From Butyricicoccus pullicaecorum (GTDB lineage Bacteria; Bacillota; Clostridia; Oscillospirales; Butyricicoccaceae), in assembly GCA_018366035.1 (NCBI GenBank), contig JAGZIW010000008.1, forward strand, positions 1 to 64,000: a stretch of DNA of 64,000 bases, read 5' to 3'. Made by a program: the position numbers and the translations under genes. Under the pieces are notes generated by a model that saw only the letters and a program-made list of their open reading frames with translations, was not told the origin of the DNA and did no database searches. Below, one piece after another: positions 8,580 through 17,661 of this stretch (position 1 is the stretch's first letter; every line of letters starts with the position of its first letter).

Positions 8580-10211
8580 ATGGTATTTACCGTTATTACG
8601 TTCGTCGCATTCACTGCGCTGGTCGCCGTGTTGTCATGGTGGAAGACACGAGGGGATGACCTTTCCACCAAAGAAGGGTATTTCCTCGCCGGACGCGGTC
8701 TGCCGGGTATTGTTATTGCCGGTTCGCTTATGATGACCAATCTATCGGCCGAGCAGCTCGTCGGCACCAATGGACAATCGTTTGCCGGCAACATGAGTAC
8801 TATGGCTTGGGAAGCGACCTCGGCTTTTGCACTGATTGCACTGGCCTTTGTATTCCTGCCGCACTTGCTCAAAGGCGGGATTGCAACCATCCCAGAATTT
8901 TTTGAGATGCGGTATGATGCCTTTACCATGCGTCTGTTTTCGATTTTGTTCCTGATTGCCTATGTCGTTACCATGCTGCCCACCATACTATACTCCGGTG
9001 CCGTAGCCCTTGTTAAAATTTTCGATTTGGAAGCCATGTTCGGTATTGATTACTTCACCGCTATTGCGATTATATGTGTTGGCACCGGCCTCATCGGCAT
9101 GTGCTATGCCGTATTTGGCGGATTGAAAGCGGTCGCTTATTCGGATACGATTAACGGCGTGGGATTGATTATCGGCGGTTTTGCCATTCCAATTTTGGGT
9201 ATTTTGGCACTGGGAGAACTGGATGGCGGTGGATTTTTGCAGGGCGTGAAACACTTGATTTCCGCAACTCCGGAAAAGATGAACGCGTGGTCGGCGCCCA
9301 ACGCCCTGCCGCCGGAAGTGCCGTGGCCGCTCTTGTTCACGGGTATGTTCGTCAATAATCTGTTTTACTGGGCGACCAACCAGTCGATCATCCAGCGTTC
9401 GCTCGCTGGCAAAAATCTGGCCGAGAGTCAGAAGGGTGCGATTTGGGCTGGCTTTTTCAAATGTTTGGATGTTTTTGTCATCGTGCTGCCGGGTATCATT
9501 GCTTTCCAGCTGCTGGCCATGAATGGACAAATGGATACCTCGGTTGGCATGGCAGCCGACCAAGCTTATCCGCTGCTGGTTATGCAGGTTTTGCCCAAAC
9601 CACTGATGGGATTCTTTGCTGCTGTGATGTTCGGCGCGATTCTGTCCTCGTTTAACTCGGTACTCAACTCGGCCTCCACTATTTTCACACTGAATGTTTG
9701 GCAGCCGGTTTGGGGCAAACAAGCCAATACGCAAAAGGTGGTCAAGGTCGGAAAGATTTTCGGCACAGTTGTCGGGTTAGTTTCTATTGCTATTTCACCG
9801 TTTGTTATGTTTTTCGGAACCGGTATTATGAACTTCATCAATGAGTGCTGGGGCTTTTTCTCCATGCCGCTGCTTACGGCTGTGCTGTTCGGCCTGCTCA
9901 GCAAGCGAGCACCTGCGATTGCACCCAAGATCATTATTCCGCTGCATATGATTCTGTACGGATTCAGCAAGGTGATTCCGTTCTTCAGTCAATTCCACTA
10001 TTTGTACGTAGTCTTTGCGCTGTTTGTCTTGGAATGCCTGATTTATGCCATCTGCATCAAGGTATGTCCGCGCCAGACAGCATGGGAAATGCCGGATGCC
10101 AAGGTGATGGATATGACCAGTTGGAAAACCGGTAAACAATGGGCGATTGTCGGTGCCGGTGTTGTTGTGGTGATGTACATCATTTGTTCGCCTCTCGGCA
10201 TTGGAGCATAA
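8580..10211 (+). CDS. Solute:sodium symporter (SSS family)
   Basis: 543 residues and about 14 hydrophobic helices. The SSS signature lies near 48-70 (SLMMTNLSAEQLVGTNGQ, helix 2) and a second conserved block is GCYAVFGGLKAVAYSD-like near 165-185. vSGLT-type proteins import sugars or inositols with Na+. As last gene of the operon it is the probable importer of the compound degraded by the three enzymes. The hydrophobic C-terminus is complete and a terminator follows about 115 bases later. Confidence 0.88.
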   Translation: MVFTVITFVAFTALVAVLSWWKTRGDDLSTKEGYFLAGRGLPGIVIAGSLMMTNLSAEQLVGTNGQSFAGNMSTMAWEATSAFALIALAFVFLPHLLKGGIATIPEFFEMRYDAFTMRLFSILFLIAYVVTMLPTILYSGAVALVKIFDLEAMFGIDYFTAIAIICVGTGLIGMCYAVFGGLKAVAYSDTINGVGLIIGGFAIPILGILALGELDGGGFLQGVKHLISATPEKMNAWSAPNALPPEVPWPLLFTGMFVNNLFYWATNQSIIQRSLAGKNLAESQKGAIWAGFFKCLDVFVIVLPGIIAFQLLAMNGQMDTSVGMAADQAYPLLVMQVLPKPLMGFFAAVMFGAILSSFNSVLNSASTIFTLNVWQPVWGKQANTQKVVKVGKIFGTVVGLVSIAISPFVMFFGTGIMNFINECWGFFSMPLLTAVLFGLLSKRAPAIAPKIIIPLHMILYGFSKVIPFFSQFHYLYVVFALFVLECLIYAICIKVCPRQTAWEMPDAKVMDMTSWKTGKQWAIVGAGVVVVMYIICSPLGIGA

Positions 10212-10324
10212 TTCTGTTTGCGACAATCGATATCCATCTTACATTGCAAAATCGGCACCTTGGGTCAAAGCAGAGAGTCGCCCGCTCGGGGCTGGGATTT
10301 TAGAGGCACTGTAAGGTGCACAAG

Positions 10325-10360
10325 GAGCAACGTCAATCGCAATTGGCGTTGCTCTTTCAT
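10325..10360 (+). terminator. Intrinsic terminator after the inositol-type operon
   Basis: A 13-bp stem (10325-10337 with 10342-10354, one mismatch/wobble) with a 4-base loop is followed by TTT and a T-rich tract. The rest of the 10212-10548 gap shows only a weak GCACCTT/AAGGTGC inverted pair and no gene. Confidence 0.7.
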
Positions 10361-10548
10361 TTTTACGCAAAAGAATGATATTATGATACAGATGGAAATA
10401 TTCTCATTGGAGCGATGGTGTTTACCTATTCTTCAGGCAGTATAGAATTTCTTGGAGTGCATCTGCAACATCGTAATTGTGGACTTCAAAGATTATTTCT
10501 GGACGATTTGTTGGGAATATATTATTACAGCTTCGTCATACAGGTTAC

Positions 10549-11091
10549 TTACAAAATTACAATTGTGATGAAAACTGGAATAAGCATCCAGATGACCAAA
10601 AGCCAGAGGGATTTCCGACCTATAAACCAGCCAATGAGGATATCAATCAGCAATGTTGGGATTAGAAGCAGGCAGCCGGAAATCAATAAAGTTTCCCAGT
10701 GATACCAGTGAAAAAATTTTCCGTAAAACACAGCAGCAAGAAGGAATACAGCAATAATCAGAAAGAGTGCACCTATAAAGGCTGCACTGCATCGAATGAC
10801 TGCGTAAATCAGTGGATTTACGGGGGTAGCATGCGTGATCACAGCTGTTTTCTGTTCCGATTTTGAAAAGAAGAATGACAGAAAGAACAGGGTGCCAATC
10901 CATAAAAGAGGCAGGAGCCGAAGAAGATAGTCACAAAAGCTTTGCACAGAAAAGGGAGCCGTCTGTTCGATTCCTAAAAGCGTTACCTGATTTAAGATCT
11001 GCCATCCGGTAAATAGAATAACGACCAGAATGCCAACAAAAAATTGATTCCAAAGAAGCCTTTTTAATTCGTAAAAGAAGATTCTAATCAA
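10549..11091 (-). CDS. Membrane protein, ABC-2-type permease-like
   Basis: 180 residues with about five hydrophobic helices (near 16-36, 60-75, 90-120, 130-155, 160-180) and a positively charged N-terminus of the 'FFYELKRLLWNQFF' kind common to ABC-2 permeases. It overlaps the M1-fusion gene by eight bases and is the last gene of the leftward operon. It probably forms the second membrane subunit with the 11084 protein and the 13264 ATPase. No peptidase domain. The protein is short compared with full ABC-2 permeases, so it may supply only half of the membrane part. Confidence 0.65.
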   Translation of the reverse strand: MIRIFFYELKRLLWNQFFVGILVVILFTGWQILNQVTLLGIEQTAPFSVQSFCDYLLRLLPLLWIGTLFFLSFFFSKSEQKTAVITHATPVNPLIYAVIRCSAAFIGALFLIIAVFLLAAVFYGKFFHWYHWETLLISGCLLLIPTLLIDILIGWFIGRKSLWLLVIWMLIPVFITIVIL

Positions 11092-13267
11092 GATTTAATT
11101 CCTCCTCTGTCAGTCCGCAGGCATCTAAAAATTCCTGTTCGGTCAAGTAAGGGTACATAGGATCCACTTCCCGATTAAAAAGTTGGTACAGGATCTGATC
11201 CATTGCTTCCTCGCCTCCAACAAGTTCTTCTGCTTTCAAAATTTTTAGAGGCATTTCATTGTAGTACCGTATGGTGGAGAGCTGATTGGAAATATCCAAA
11301 CGCTTTTTTTCTGGCAGTGCCTCCAGATATTGGGGGTTGCGGATGTAAAAGTTATTATAATAGTCCTCGACTGTTGTTTGCCATTGGTCAACGTAATGTT
11401 CTTTGGCATAAGCGTCTCCGTAAAGTTCTTTGATGATTCGGTAGGTGGTATAAACAGTTAATCCTTCTGCGGACCATGCACTGTCTGGCTGGGTATCGAA
11501 CATGGCTCCCAGTCCCCACCACTGATGAACCATTTCATGAATCATAACTTCTCCCGGGATGCCTCCTTTATCGGCACTATGCAGATTTTGGGAAGTAAAA
11601 TCTTGTTCATCTAGCAGACTGACGCCAGTACGGGCATATCCGCCACCAGCGATTCGACTTTGAATCAGTTTCAAAGAGTCAAGAGAGAAGAATTGAGGCG
11701 CCCCATAGTGAGATGAGCAGTATTCCATGACAGTCTGGATTGCTTCTGCAGCATGGGCTTCTTCCATAATTGACTGATGTTTACGTCCATAATAGAACTG
11801 AATCGTTGTACCAACAGCTTCAATATCCTGACGGACATAGTCTCCGGCATAGAGGATTCCACGGTTTTCTGTGTCTTCGATTCGCCATGTAATGGTGCCA
11901 TTGTCATGCTCTGCTTCTTTTTTTGCCTCAGCTAACCCAAACGGAATTACGGTCATGGTATCCGGCAGAGTAATATCTGTGATGGAAGAAAATATGCCGT
12001 CTGCAGTTCCTGCATTCATGATCACAGGAGCCAGCGCCTGATTTTCCAGACATAAATACTTTGAGCTAATTTCCGGTTTTCCCTGCATAGTTTCCATGGC
12101 ATTCCAGTCTTGTGGGAATCCGTGATAATCAAAGCAAAGATCCATGGCTGCAAGGGCTGGGATAGTGACATTTAAAAGTACCATATTGGATTCCTGATAA
12201 TCATCAATTTCGAAGGGCACAGGCTGGCCATTGACCTGAACAGAATGTACTTTATAACCGGGATTGATTGCAAATGCCATGGTTTGCTCTGCTCCAGTTG
12301 TATTCTCAATCTGAAAAGATGCAGTGCCCGATACGGTTCCTTTAGAAAGATTGGGCTGAACCTCTGTGATTCTCTTCTCACAGAATACCCCCTCCAGATA
12401 TGGAATTTCAAAAAGGGTGGTGGCGGAAAGATCTGGATTGCTGTGATCCAGAAATGGTTGAAACTTGTATAAAAAGCCGCAAAAAGTAAAAAGGCAGACT
12501 GTAATCATGGGACGCCGGAAGCGACGGATATTGTATCTGACGGAACCTAGGGGACCTTTGCCATATTGTCGAATACATAAGTAGGACAAGAGCCAGACTG
12601 CTGCCGCACCTGTAATCCAAGTAAGACGCATATAGGCGACAGAGCGGAAGATGCGGAAGTTTGTAAAATCGTCTGAGATTGCCCATACACAGGGATTAAG
12701 CCAGCACAGCTGCCAATTGTCTTTCCAGATCGTCAGGCTTAGTCCGGCTAGGGCAGCCAATATGACGATGGACAAATTCAGACGACGAGTGAACTGATAT
12801 GCACAAGAGGACAACAGGATAGCAATGGGTATGGGCATTCCCATAAATAAAAGGTAGCATAGAAGATAGGTTAGGCTATCAAAAACACTTCCGGAAACCA
12901 TCATGGTAAATGGTATCCAGACAGTCACAGTGATACTCCATGTTAAACCAGCAGTACCTATAAGAGACAACAGACGGATGCAGGAGGCGGTTAGGGGGGA
13001 GATAACCGAATAGAGGAGAACCTCCATCTGCCCGCGTTTTACCCGATCCCATTCCCAGATAGTCAGGAATGCAAACAGAAGGCTGGAAAAGATTCCGGCG
13101 GCCAGAGATGGATTGGCCAGATAGGTTCCTAAAGTGGTGGACTCTGCTGGTTGATATAGAAACAGACCCATGATAGGAGAAAGAATGGTAAGTACCATTA
13201 TCAGCCAAGTGATAGGTGAACGCAAAAGGCGGCGGAACTCTAGCCAAAATAAAGAAAAGATTCTCAT
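11084..13267 (-). CDS. ABC permease fused to an M1-type aminopeptidase domain
   Basis: 727 residues. The N-terminal ~260 are hydrophobic with at least six helices and an FWLEFRRLLRSPITW start typical of ABC-2 permeases. The rest is soluble and looks like the M1 peptidase fold, with the zinc motif HEMVHQWWG near residue 577 and the third ligand in WSAEGLTVY. The spacing between HExxH and this Glu is 19 residues instead of the usual 18. Start ATG 13267 follows AAGGAGG and overlaps the ATPase gene by ATGA, giving tight coupling. The domain faces either side of the membrane; I infer extracellular processing or sensing of a peptide. Such permease/M1 fusions are known in Firmicutes but their substrates are not. 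Confidence 0.85.
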   Translation of the reverse strand: MRIFSLFWLEFRRLLRSPITWLIMVLTILSPIMGLFLYQPAESTTLGTYLANPSLAAGIFSSLLFAFLTIWEWDRVKRGQMEVLLYSVISPLTASCIRLLSLIGTAGLTWSITVTVWIPFTMMVSGSVFDSLTYLLCYLLFMGMPIPIAILLSSCAYQFTRRLNLSIVILAALAGLSLTIWKDNWQLCWLNPCVWAISDDFTNFRIFRSVAYMRLTWITGAAAVWLLSYLCIRQYGKGPLGSVRYNIRRFRRPMITVCLFTFCGFLYKFQPFLDHSNPDLSATTLFEIPYLEGVFCEKRITEVQPNLSKGTVSGTASFQIENTTGAEQTMAFAINPGYKVHSVQVNGQPVPFEIDDYQESNMVLLNVTIPALAAMDLCFDYHGFPQDWNAMETMQGKPEISSKYLCLENQALAPVIMNAGTADGIFSSITDITLPDTMTVIPFGLAEAKKEAEHDNGTITWRIEDTENRGILYAGDYVRQDIEAVGTTIQFYYGRKHQSIMEEAHAAEAIQTVMEYCSSHYGAPQFFSLDSLKLIQSRIAGGGYARTGVSLLDEQDFTSQNLHSADKGGIPGEVMIHEMVHQWWGLGAMFDTQPDSAWSAEGLTVYTTYRIIKELYGDAYAKEHYVDQWQTTVEDYYNNFYIRNPQYLEALPEKKRLDISNQLSTIRYYNEMPLKILKAEELVGGEEAMDQILYQLFNREVDPMYPYLTEQEFLDACGLTEEELNLD

Positions 13268-14124
13268 TGCGGCCCCTCCTTGGAGATTAGATAAAGATAG
13301 GCATCTTCTAAGGTTGGCTCTTCTGCATGAGCGTAAGAGGGAAGCGTTTCCCATATACCTCTGCAGCGTACTCCGAAAGCAGTATTCACACGGCTTGTAA
13401 TGTGAAGTCCCTGCTCATGAGACGTATCCTGTTCAAAAAAGGTGCCTACATGTCCAACGGCAAGACGGATCAGGTCAGATGGTGATCCAGTAAAGAGAAT
13501 GGAGCCGTGGTGGATAACAATCAGTTGGTCACAGACGGACTGTACATCTTCAATGATATGGGTACTTAAAAGCACCAAACGCTCCTGAGCAGCCTGAGAA
13601 AATAAATTGCGAAAATGAATCCGTTCTTCGGGATCTAATCCTACCGTTGGCTCATCAAAAATCAAGAGTTTGGGATCCCCTAAAAATGCCTGAGCGATTC
13701 CAACACGCTGACGCTGACCACCGGACAGCGTTCGGATCAGGGAATTGGATTTGTCTGTAAGGTTGACTTCTTGAATTACTTTAGTCAAAATGGTTTTTGT
13801 GTTGGATAATCCTTTTAAGGCAGCCATATAGTCCAAGAACTGATAAACAGTCAGCTCTTCATAAAGCCCAAATGTCTGTGGAAGGTATCCAAGATGACTT
13901 TTTAGCAGGCGTTCCTGTTTTAGCAGTGGCTGTCCATCGACAAGGATACTTCCGTTTGAAGGAACCAGAGCAGCCGTCAGAAGCTTTATTAGTGTGGATT
14001 TTCCAGCACCGTTTGGTCCCAAAAGTCCGATCATGCTGGGAGCTTTCAGTTCTAGATTCAAATGTGAAAGCGCTTGTTTCCCGTTGGGGTAAGTCATACT
14101 TAAATCCTGAATGTTAATGTTCAT
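13264..14124 (-). CDS. ABC transporter ATP-binding protein
   Basis: 286 residues. Walker A GPNGAGKST, Q-loop, signature LSGGQRQRV, Walker B LLIFDEPTVGLDPE and the switch His in LSTHI are all intact. ABC-2/drug-peptide exporter type (CcmA/NatA class). Start chosen at ATG 14124 (MNINIQDLSM), which has AAGGA ten bases upstream; an upstream in-frame extension is not conserved in style. Partner of the 11084 permease (4-base overlap). The C-terminal ~60 residues are an extra domain after the nucleotide-binding fold, as in other exporters of this class. Confidence 0.9.
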   Translation of the reverse strand: MNINIQDLSMTYPNGKQALSHLNLELKAPSMIGLLGPNGAGKSTLIKLLTAALVPSNGSILVDGQPLLKQERLLKSHLGYLPQTFGLYEELTVYQFLDYMAALKGLSNTKTILTKVIQEVNLTDKSNSLIRTLSGGQRQRVGIAQAFLGDPKLLIFDEPTVGLDPEERIHFRNLFSQAAQERLVLLSTHIIEDVQSVCDQLIVIHHGSILFTGSPSDLIRLAVGHVGTFFEQDTSHEQGLHITSRVNTAFGVRCRGIWETLPSYAHAEEPTLEDAYLYLISKEGPQ

Positions 14125-14128
14125 GTCG

Positions 14129-14311
14129 CTATATCCTTTCGTTTTTGGATTCCTGTATTTTGGGGCTGGACAGTTTCCCACTGCATTTCACATCATCATT
14201 CAGTGAGATGGAATCCGCGGCAGCTTTTAACTGCTCTGCAATATAATCATCCCATGAATCCTGACCAGAAATATACTTGAATGGAATGGTATGTAAGGTT
14301 TCTTTTGTCAT
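14129..14311 (-). CDS. Small acidic hypothetical protein inside the ABC operon
   Basis: 60 residues beginning MTKETLHTIPFKYISG, preceded by a GAGAGG ribosome site. Polar, no membrane helix, acidic centre (SWDDYIAEQLKAA) and a basic C-terminus. It sits four bases before the next ATPase gene and 26 bases after the MacB-type ATPase gene, so it is co-transcribed. I recognise no family. It could be a peptide substrate of the transporters, a small regulator or an adaptor. Confidence 0.55.
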   Translation of the reverse strand: MTKETLHTIPFKYISGQDSWDDYIAEQLKAAADSISLNDDVKCSGKLSSPKIQESKNERI

Positions 14312-14337
14312 ATGCGGCCTCTCTTTCAGGTGATATA

Positions 14338-14964
14338 TTATAGCAGCGTTCCATGATCCAGTTTCAGAATGTGATCGGCTGCCTGAGCAACTTCTCGGCT
14401 GTGGGTGACAACGATGACACATTTTCCAAGCTCATGGGCGGTTTGTTTTAAGAGTTCAATGATCTCTCCTGCTGTGGTTTCATCCAGATTCCCAGTTGGT
14501 TCATCAGCAAGAAGAACCTTTGCTTCGCTTGCCAGAGCACGAGCAATCGCCACTCTTTGCTGCTGACCGCCGGATAGCTGGAGGATATTCCGATTCCATG
14601 CATCTTGTGGAATATTTACTTTGGTGAGAAGTTCTCTGGGATCTTTATTCCCACCCAGCTTTATATTTTCCTGAGCAGTAAGATAATCAATCAGGTTATA
14701 GTTTTGGAATACCAGAGAAATATGATGTCTGCGGTGGAAATTCAGGCCATATTTTTGAATATCCTCCCCGTCATACTGGACCACTCCTTCGTTTGGCGTG
14801 TCCAGTCCGGCAAGCAGGGAGAGAAAGGTGGTTTTTCCAGAACCACTGGAGCCTATGATAGAATAAAATTTGCCTGCTTCAAATCCAGCAGATACTTGGT
14901 GCAGTACAGGTATGTTTTTTTGCGTTCGGTAAGTGTAACTTATATGGTTTGCTTCCAAAATCAT
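14338..14964 (-). CDS. MacB/LolD-type ABC transporter ATP-binding protein
   Basis: 208 residues with Walker A GSSGSGKTT, signature LSGGQQQRV, Walker B VLLADEPTGNLD and switch His in VTHS. The ADEPTGNLD form is the hallmark of the MacB/LolD/BceA class that works with FtsX-type permeases. Two such permeases lie immediately upstream in the operon (14976 and 16426), so the three form a mechanotransmission-type complex acting on envelope substrates or peptides. Eleven bases separate it from the 14976 gene. Confidence 0.92.
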   Translation of the reverse strand: MILEANHISYTYRTQKNIPVLHQVSAGFEAGKFYSIIGSSGSGKTTFLSLLAGLDTPNEGVVQYDGEDIQKYGLNFHRRHHISLVFQNYNLIDYLTAQENIKLGGNKDPRELLTKVNIPQDAWNRNILQLSGGQQQRVAIARALASEAKVLLADEPTGNLDETTAGEIIELLKQTAHELGKCVIVVTHSREVAQAADHILKLDHGTLL

Positions 14965-14975
14965 TGCAAGACCTC

Positions 14976-16424
14976 CTAACTCATTTCGCTCAAAATTTCT
15001 CGTGGCTTTTTGCGCAATATCGTAATTCCTGCAAGAGAAACAGATGATAAGGTTAACAGTGCGATACTGATGCCATCGGCACAGAACATAGAGGGGGATA
15101 GAGATATCTTTACATCTGTTACTGTCAGTTCTGGGGCAACATATTCAGTCTGTATTTGATTTGCTATTTGATCTTCTTGAAGCTGTGCTTGTTGCTCCTG
15201 TTGAACGACCAGATATTCAGCCGCAGTTTTGGCAGCCATGGGGGCGACCAGAAAAGAAAGACTGACAGCAACGATTCCGATGAAAAAGGCTTCCAGAATC
15301 ATTTGAAAAAGGATTTCCAGCTTTGAGATTCCCAAGGACATCAGGATTCCGATTTCATGGGTTCGGCTTTTCATCCAGAAAACAAAGATAAGGGATAAGA
15401 TAATGAAACTGGCACTGGCAATAATCAGTAAAAGTATTTGGCTGATATGCTCCAGATCATTAAAATTGGATGCCATAGTATTCAGATTTCCATTGTTATC
15501 AATCAGATCATACCGTTCCCAGTCGATGTCAGTCTGTTGGATTCGTTCCTTTACTGCTTCGTATTCATCAATCTGTTCGACTTTGAAGTAGGCTTTTTCA
15601 AACAGGGGAGAATCCTGTTCTGCTTTTGCCGGAAAGTCCAGATTTGTGAAAATGATGTTTTCGGATCGATAGGTGTCACCGGACATATAAGGCGTCATAG
15701 GTTCCCCGACCTGATAGATCCCTATAATCTCTGCATATTGGATGGGACCTTCCTGCTTAACAGGGGAAAAGCCGATTTGGTCACCGACTGCAAGATTATT
15801 TAAAAGGGCAAGTTCTTCTGATATTACACAGACATCTTGGTCTTGGGGGACAGTCATACGTCCATCTTTTATCGTTACAATTCCATTTAAGACATTGGAA
15901 TCCAGACGCATTGTTCGGTTGCCCACAAGGGAAATACCTTTAAAATCAAGGGTTTGGTCTTTGTCCGGATCTTCAATGCGGGAGAAACCCTCTGGTTTTA
16001 CAGGAGTTGGAACCGTTGTAATATTGTAATCAGAGATTCCGGAAGTAGCGACTATTTTTTCAATGTCTTCTAGGATAAGGGATTCAAAAGAATGATCCGT
16101 CCACACATATCCGGCGGGCTGCCCATTGCTGATGATCGTTTCTGTATGAACGCCTTGATAACTGCCGCTTTGTCCGGCTCCAAACATTTCTTCAATTACT
16201 TCAGACGCTTCCTGAAGACGTTTGCTTCGATTTTCAGGGTTTCCTTCTAACAGAAAACCTGCCCCAATTGCCTGTCGTGTACTGTCTTTGGCTGCAATAT
16301 TAGCAGAACGGCTTGCCATACCTGACAGAAACAGGAGACTGATTGTAGCCATCACAAAAAGCAGAAGGATACTTTTGACTGGTTTTCTGAGGCAGGATCG
16401 GATAGTTCTTTGAAATAGATTCAC
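14976..16424 (-). CDS. FtsX-like ABC permease (MacB_PCD domain)
   Basis: 482 residues: one N-terminal membrane helix (about 17-38), a large extracytoplasmic MacB-periplasmic-core-like domain (about 45-335) and three C-terminal helices (about 335-360, 380-405, 450-472). It has no nucleotide-binding domain and pairs with the 14338 ATPase. It lies one base from the second FtsX-like permease, indicating translational coupling and probably a heterodimeric permease. The FtsX topology suggests movement-driven work on an extracellular substrate rather than classic transport. Confidence 0.88.
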   Translation of the reverse strand: MNLFQRTIRSCLRKPVKSILLLFVMATISLLFLSGMASRSANIAAKDSTRQAIGAGFLLEGNPENRSKRLQEASEVIEEMFGAGQSGSYQGVHTETIISNGQPAGYVWTDHSFESLILEDIEKIVATSGISDYNITTVPTPVKPEGFSRIEDPDKDQTLDFKGISLVGNRTMRLDSNVLNGIVTIKDGRMTVPQDQDVCVISEELALLNNLAVGDQIGFSPVKQEGPIQYAEIIGIYQVGEPMTPYMSGDTYRSENIIFTNLDFPAKAEQDSPLFEKAYFKVEQIDEYEAVKERIQQTDIDWERYDLIDNNGNLNTMASNFNDLEHISQILLLIIASASFIILSLIFVFWMKSRTHEIGILMSLGISKLEILFQMILEAFFIGIVAVSLSFLVAPMAAKTAAEYLVVQQEQQAQLQEDQIANQIQTEYVAPELTVTDVKISLSPSMFCADGISIALLTLSSVSLAGITILRKKPREILSEMS

Positions 16425-16425
16425 A

Positions 16426-17643
16426 TTATCCCTCCATTTTGGATAAAATATCTTTTGGGTTGGCAGTGAAAACGGGGAGCAGAGACAGAAGTACTGCGGT
16501 CAAAATTACCAGACTGCCAGACACAAACAGAATGGCAATTTCCTTCATTTGCAGACTGGGTGCTAGGATAAGTGTAGGTTCCGAAGCTGAGAGAATGGTC
16601 TGCAGTACATTCGCGCTGAGTGTTCCAAGACAGCATGAACCTATGGCAGCCATGAGAAAGATCATGACAGATTCCAGAAAGGTTTGGAGAAAGATCCTTC
16701 CTTTTGATTCTCCCAGACTGATGAATATAACCATTTCTCTTTGACGGCTTCTCGTCCACATACATAGGATTAGAGAAACAATAACGGTTCCGGATAAAAG
16801 TGTGAACACGATCATAAGCTTTGTAATCCGAATGATTTGTTCCAGAGGAGCTTTCATCTGTTGGTATAGGACATCGGAGGAAGTAACCTCTGCTTTTTCT
16901 CCTAATAGTTCCTGCAGTTTCTCGGCCAGAGTCTCTGTCTGCTCTGGCTGATCGGTATAAACAATCAATCGATTGAATTGGTCTGAATCAAATAGGGTAG
17001 TATAGGATTTTGTATCAATAAAAATCTGATTTTCAATGCGATACAAGGAATCCAGAGTATTATCCTGTTGATGTTCGTTTCCAGAAAGAAACAGACCGCG
17101 CACCGTTGCAGTAATGGTTTTGCCATGCTCATTTTTCAAACGAATCCGGTCTCCGATAGAAATACCATTCATTGTGGCAAATGTTTTGTGTATGACGGCA
17201 GAGAAATCTGATTGCGGCTGAATCAGTGTTCCATCGGTCAAGCGATAGTTCTGCGTGGCAAAGGGACTATCTTTCCCCAGATCATCATAGGCAGTTAAAT
17301 GAATCTGTGAATTTTCTGGTTTCTTAGAATCACTGGCTGTAATAGGTAAGAAATCAGAAAGGTAAGCGGGGCTTTCTGCCTGACGGTTCAGGAATGTAAT
17401 ATGGGGCAGCTGTTTTACAGCAGAAATATCCTGACTGGAAATCCGGTCTTTATCCTGCGTGATTTCGCAGACTGCTTTTGCTTTTGATTTTTGCTCCATA
17501 GAGATTCGGGTCGTCTGGGCTGCATGGAGGATCATGACAGTGCCAAGAATCATACTGCTTACCAGAAGAAGAATTAAAAACAATAATATAGTTTTTGCCC
17601 GCTTACGAAACAAGTATAAGAAAGCTCGTTGGTAAAATGGCAT
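16426..17643 (-). CDS. FtsX-like ABC permease, second subunit
   Basis: 405 residues with the same one-plus-three helix layout as the neighbouring permease: helix about 16-40, extracytoplasmic domain to about 270, helices about 275-300, 325-350 and 370-395. The C-terminal ends of both proteins are alike (NPKDILSKM here, KPREILSEM in the neighbour), showing common origin by duplication. It follows the lipoprotein gene by 18 bases. Confidence 0.88.
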   Translation of the reverse strand: MPFYQRAFLYLFRKRAKTILLFLILLLVSSMILGTVMILHAAQTTRISMEQKSKAKAVCEITQDKDRISSQDISAVKQLPHITFLNRQAESPAYLSDFLPITASDSKKPENSQIHLTAYDDLGKDSPFATQNYRLTDGTLIQPQSDFSAVIHKTFATMNGISIGDRIRLKNEHGKTITATVRGLFLSGNEHQQDNTLDSLYRIENQIFIDTKSYTTLFDSDQFNRLIVYTDQPEQTETLAEKLQELLGEKAEVTSSDVLYQQMKAPLEQIIRITKLMIVFTLLSGTVIVSLILCMWTRSRQREMVIFISLGESKGRIFLQTFLESVMIFLMAAIGSCCLGTLSANVLQTILSASEPTLILAPSLQMKEIAILFVSGSLVILTAVLLSLLPVFTANPKDILSKMEG

Positions 17644-17661
17644 GGCAGGTTCCCTCCAGAC

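Noticed and set aside
8988..9734. 248-codon minus-strand frame inside the symporter gene
   Set aside because: Antisense shadow of a well-supported membrane transporter; His/Gln/Asn-rich translation typical of such shadows.
10415..10702. 95-codon plus-strand frame after the inositol-type operon
   Set aside because: Overlaps the end of the 10549 membrane-protein gene on the other strand; no ribosome site.
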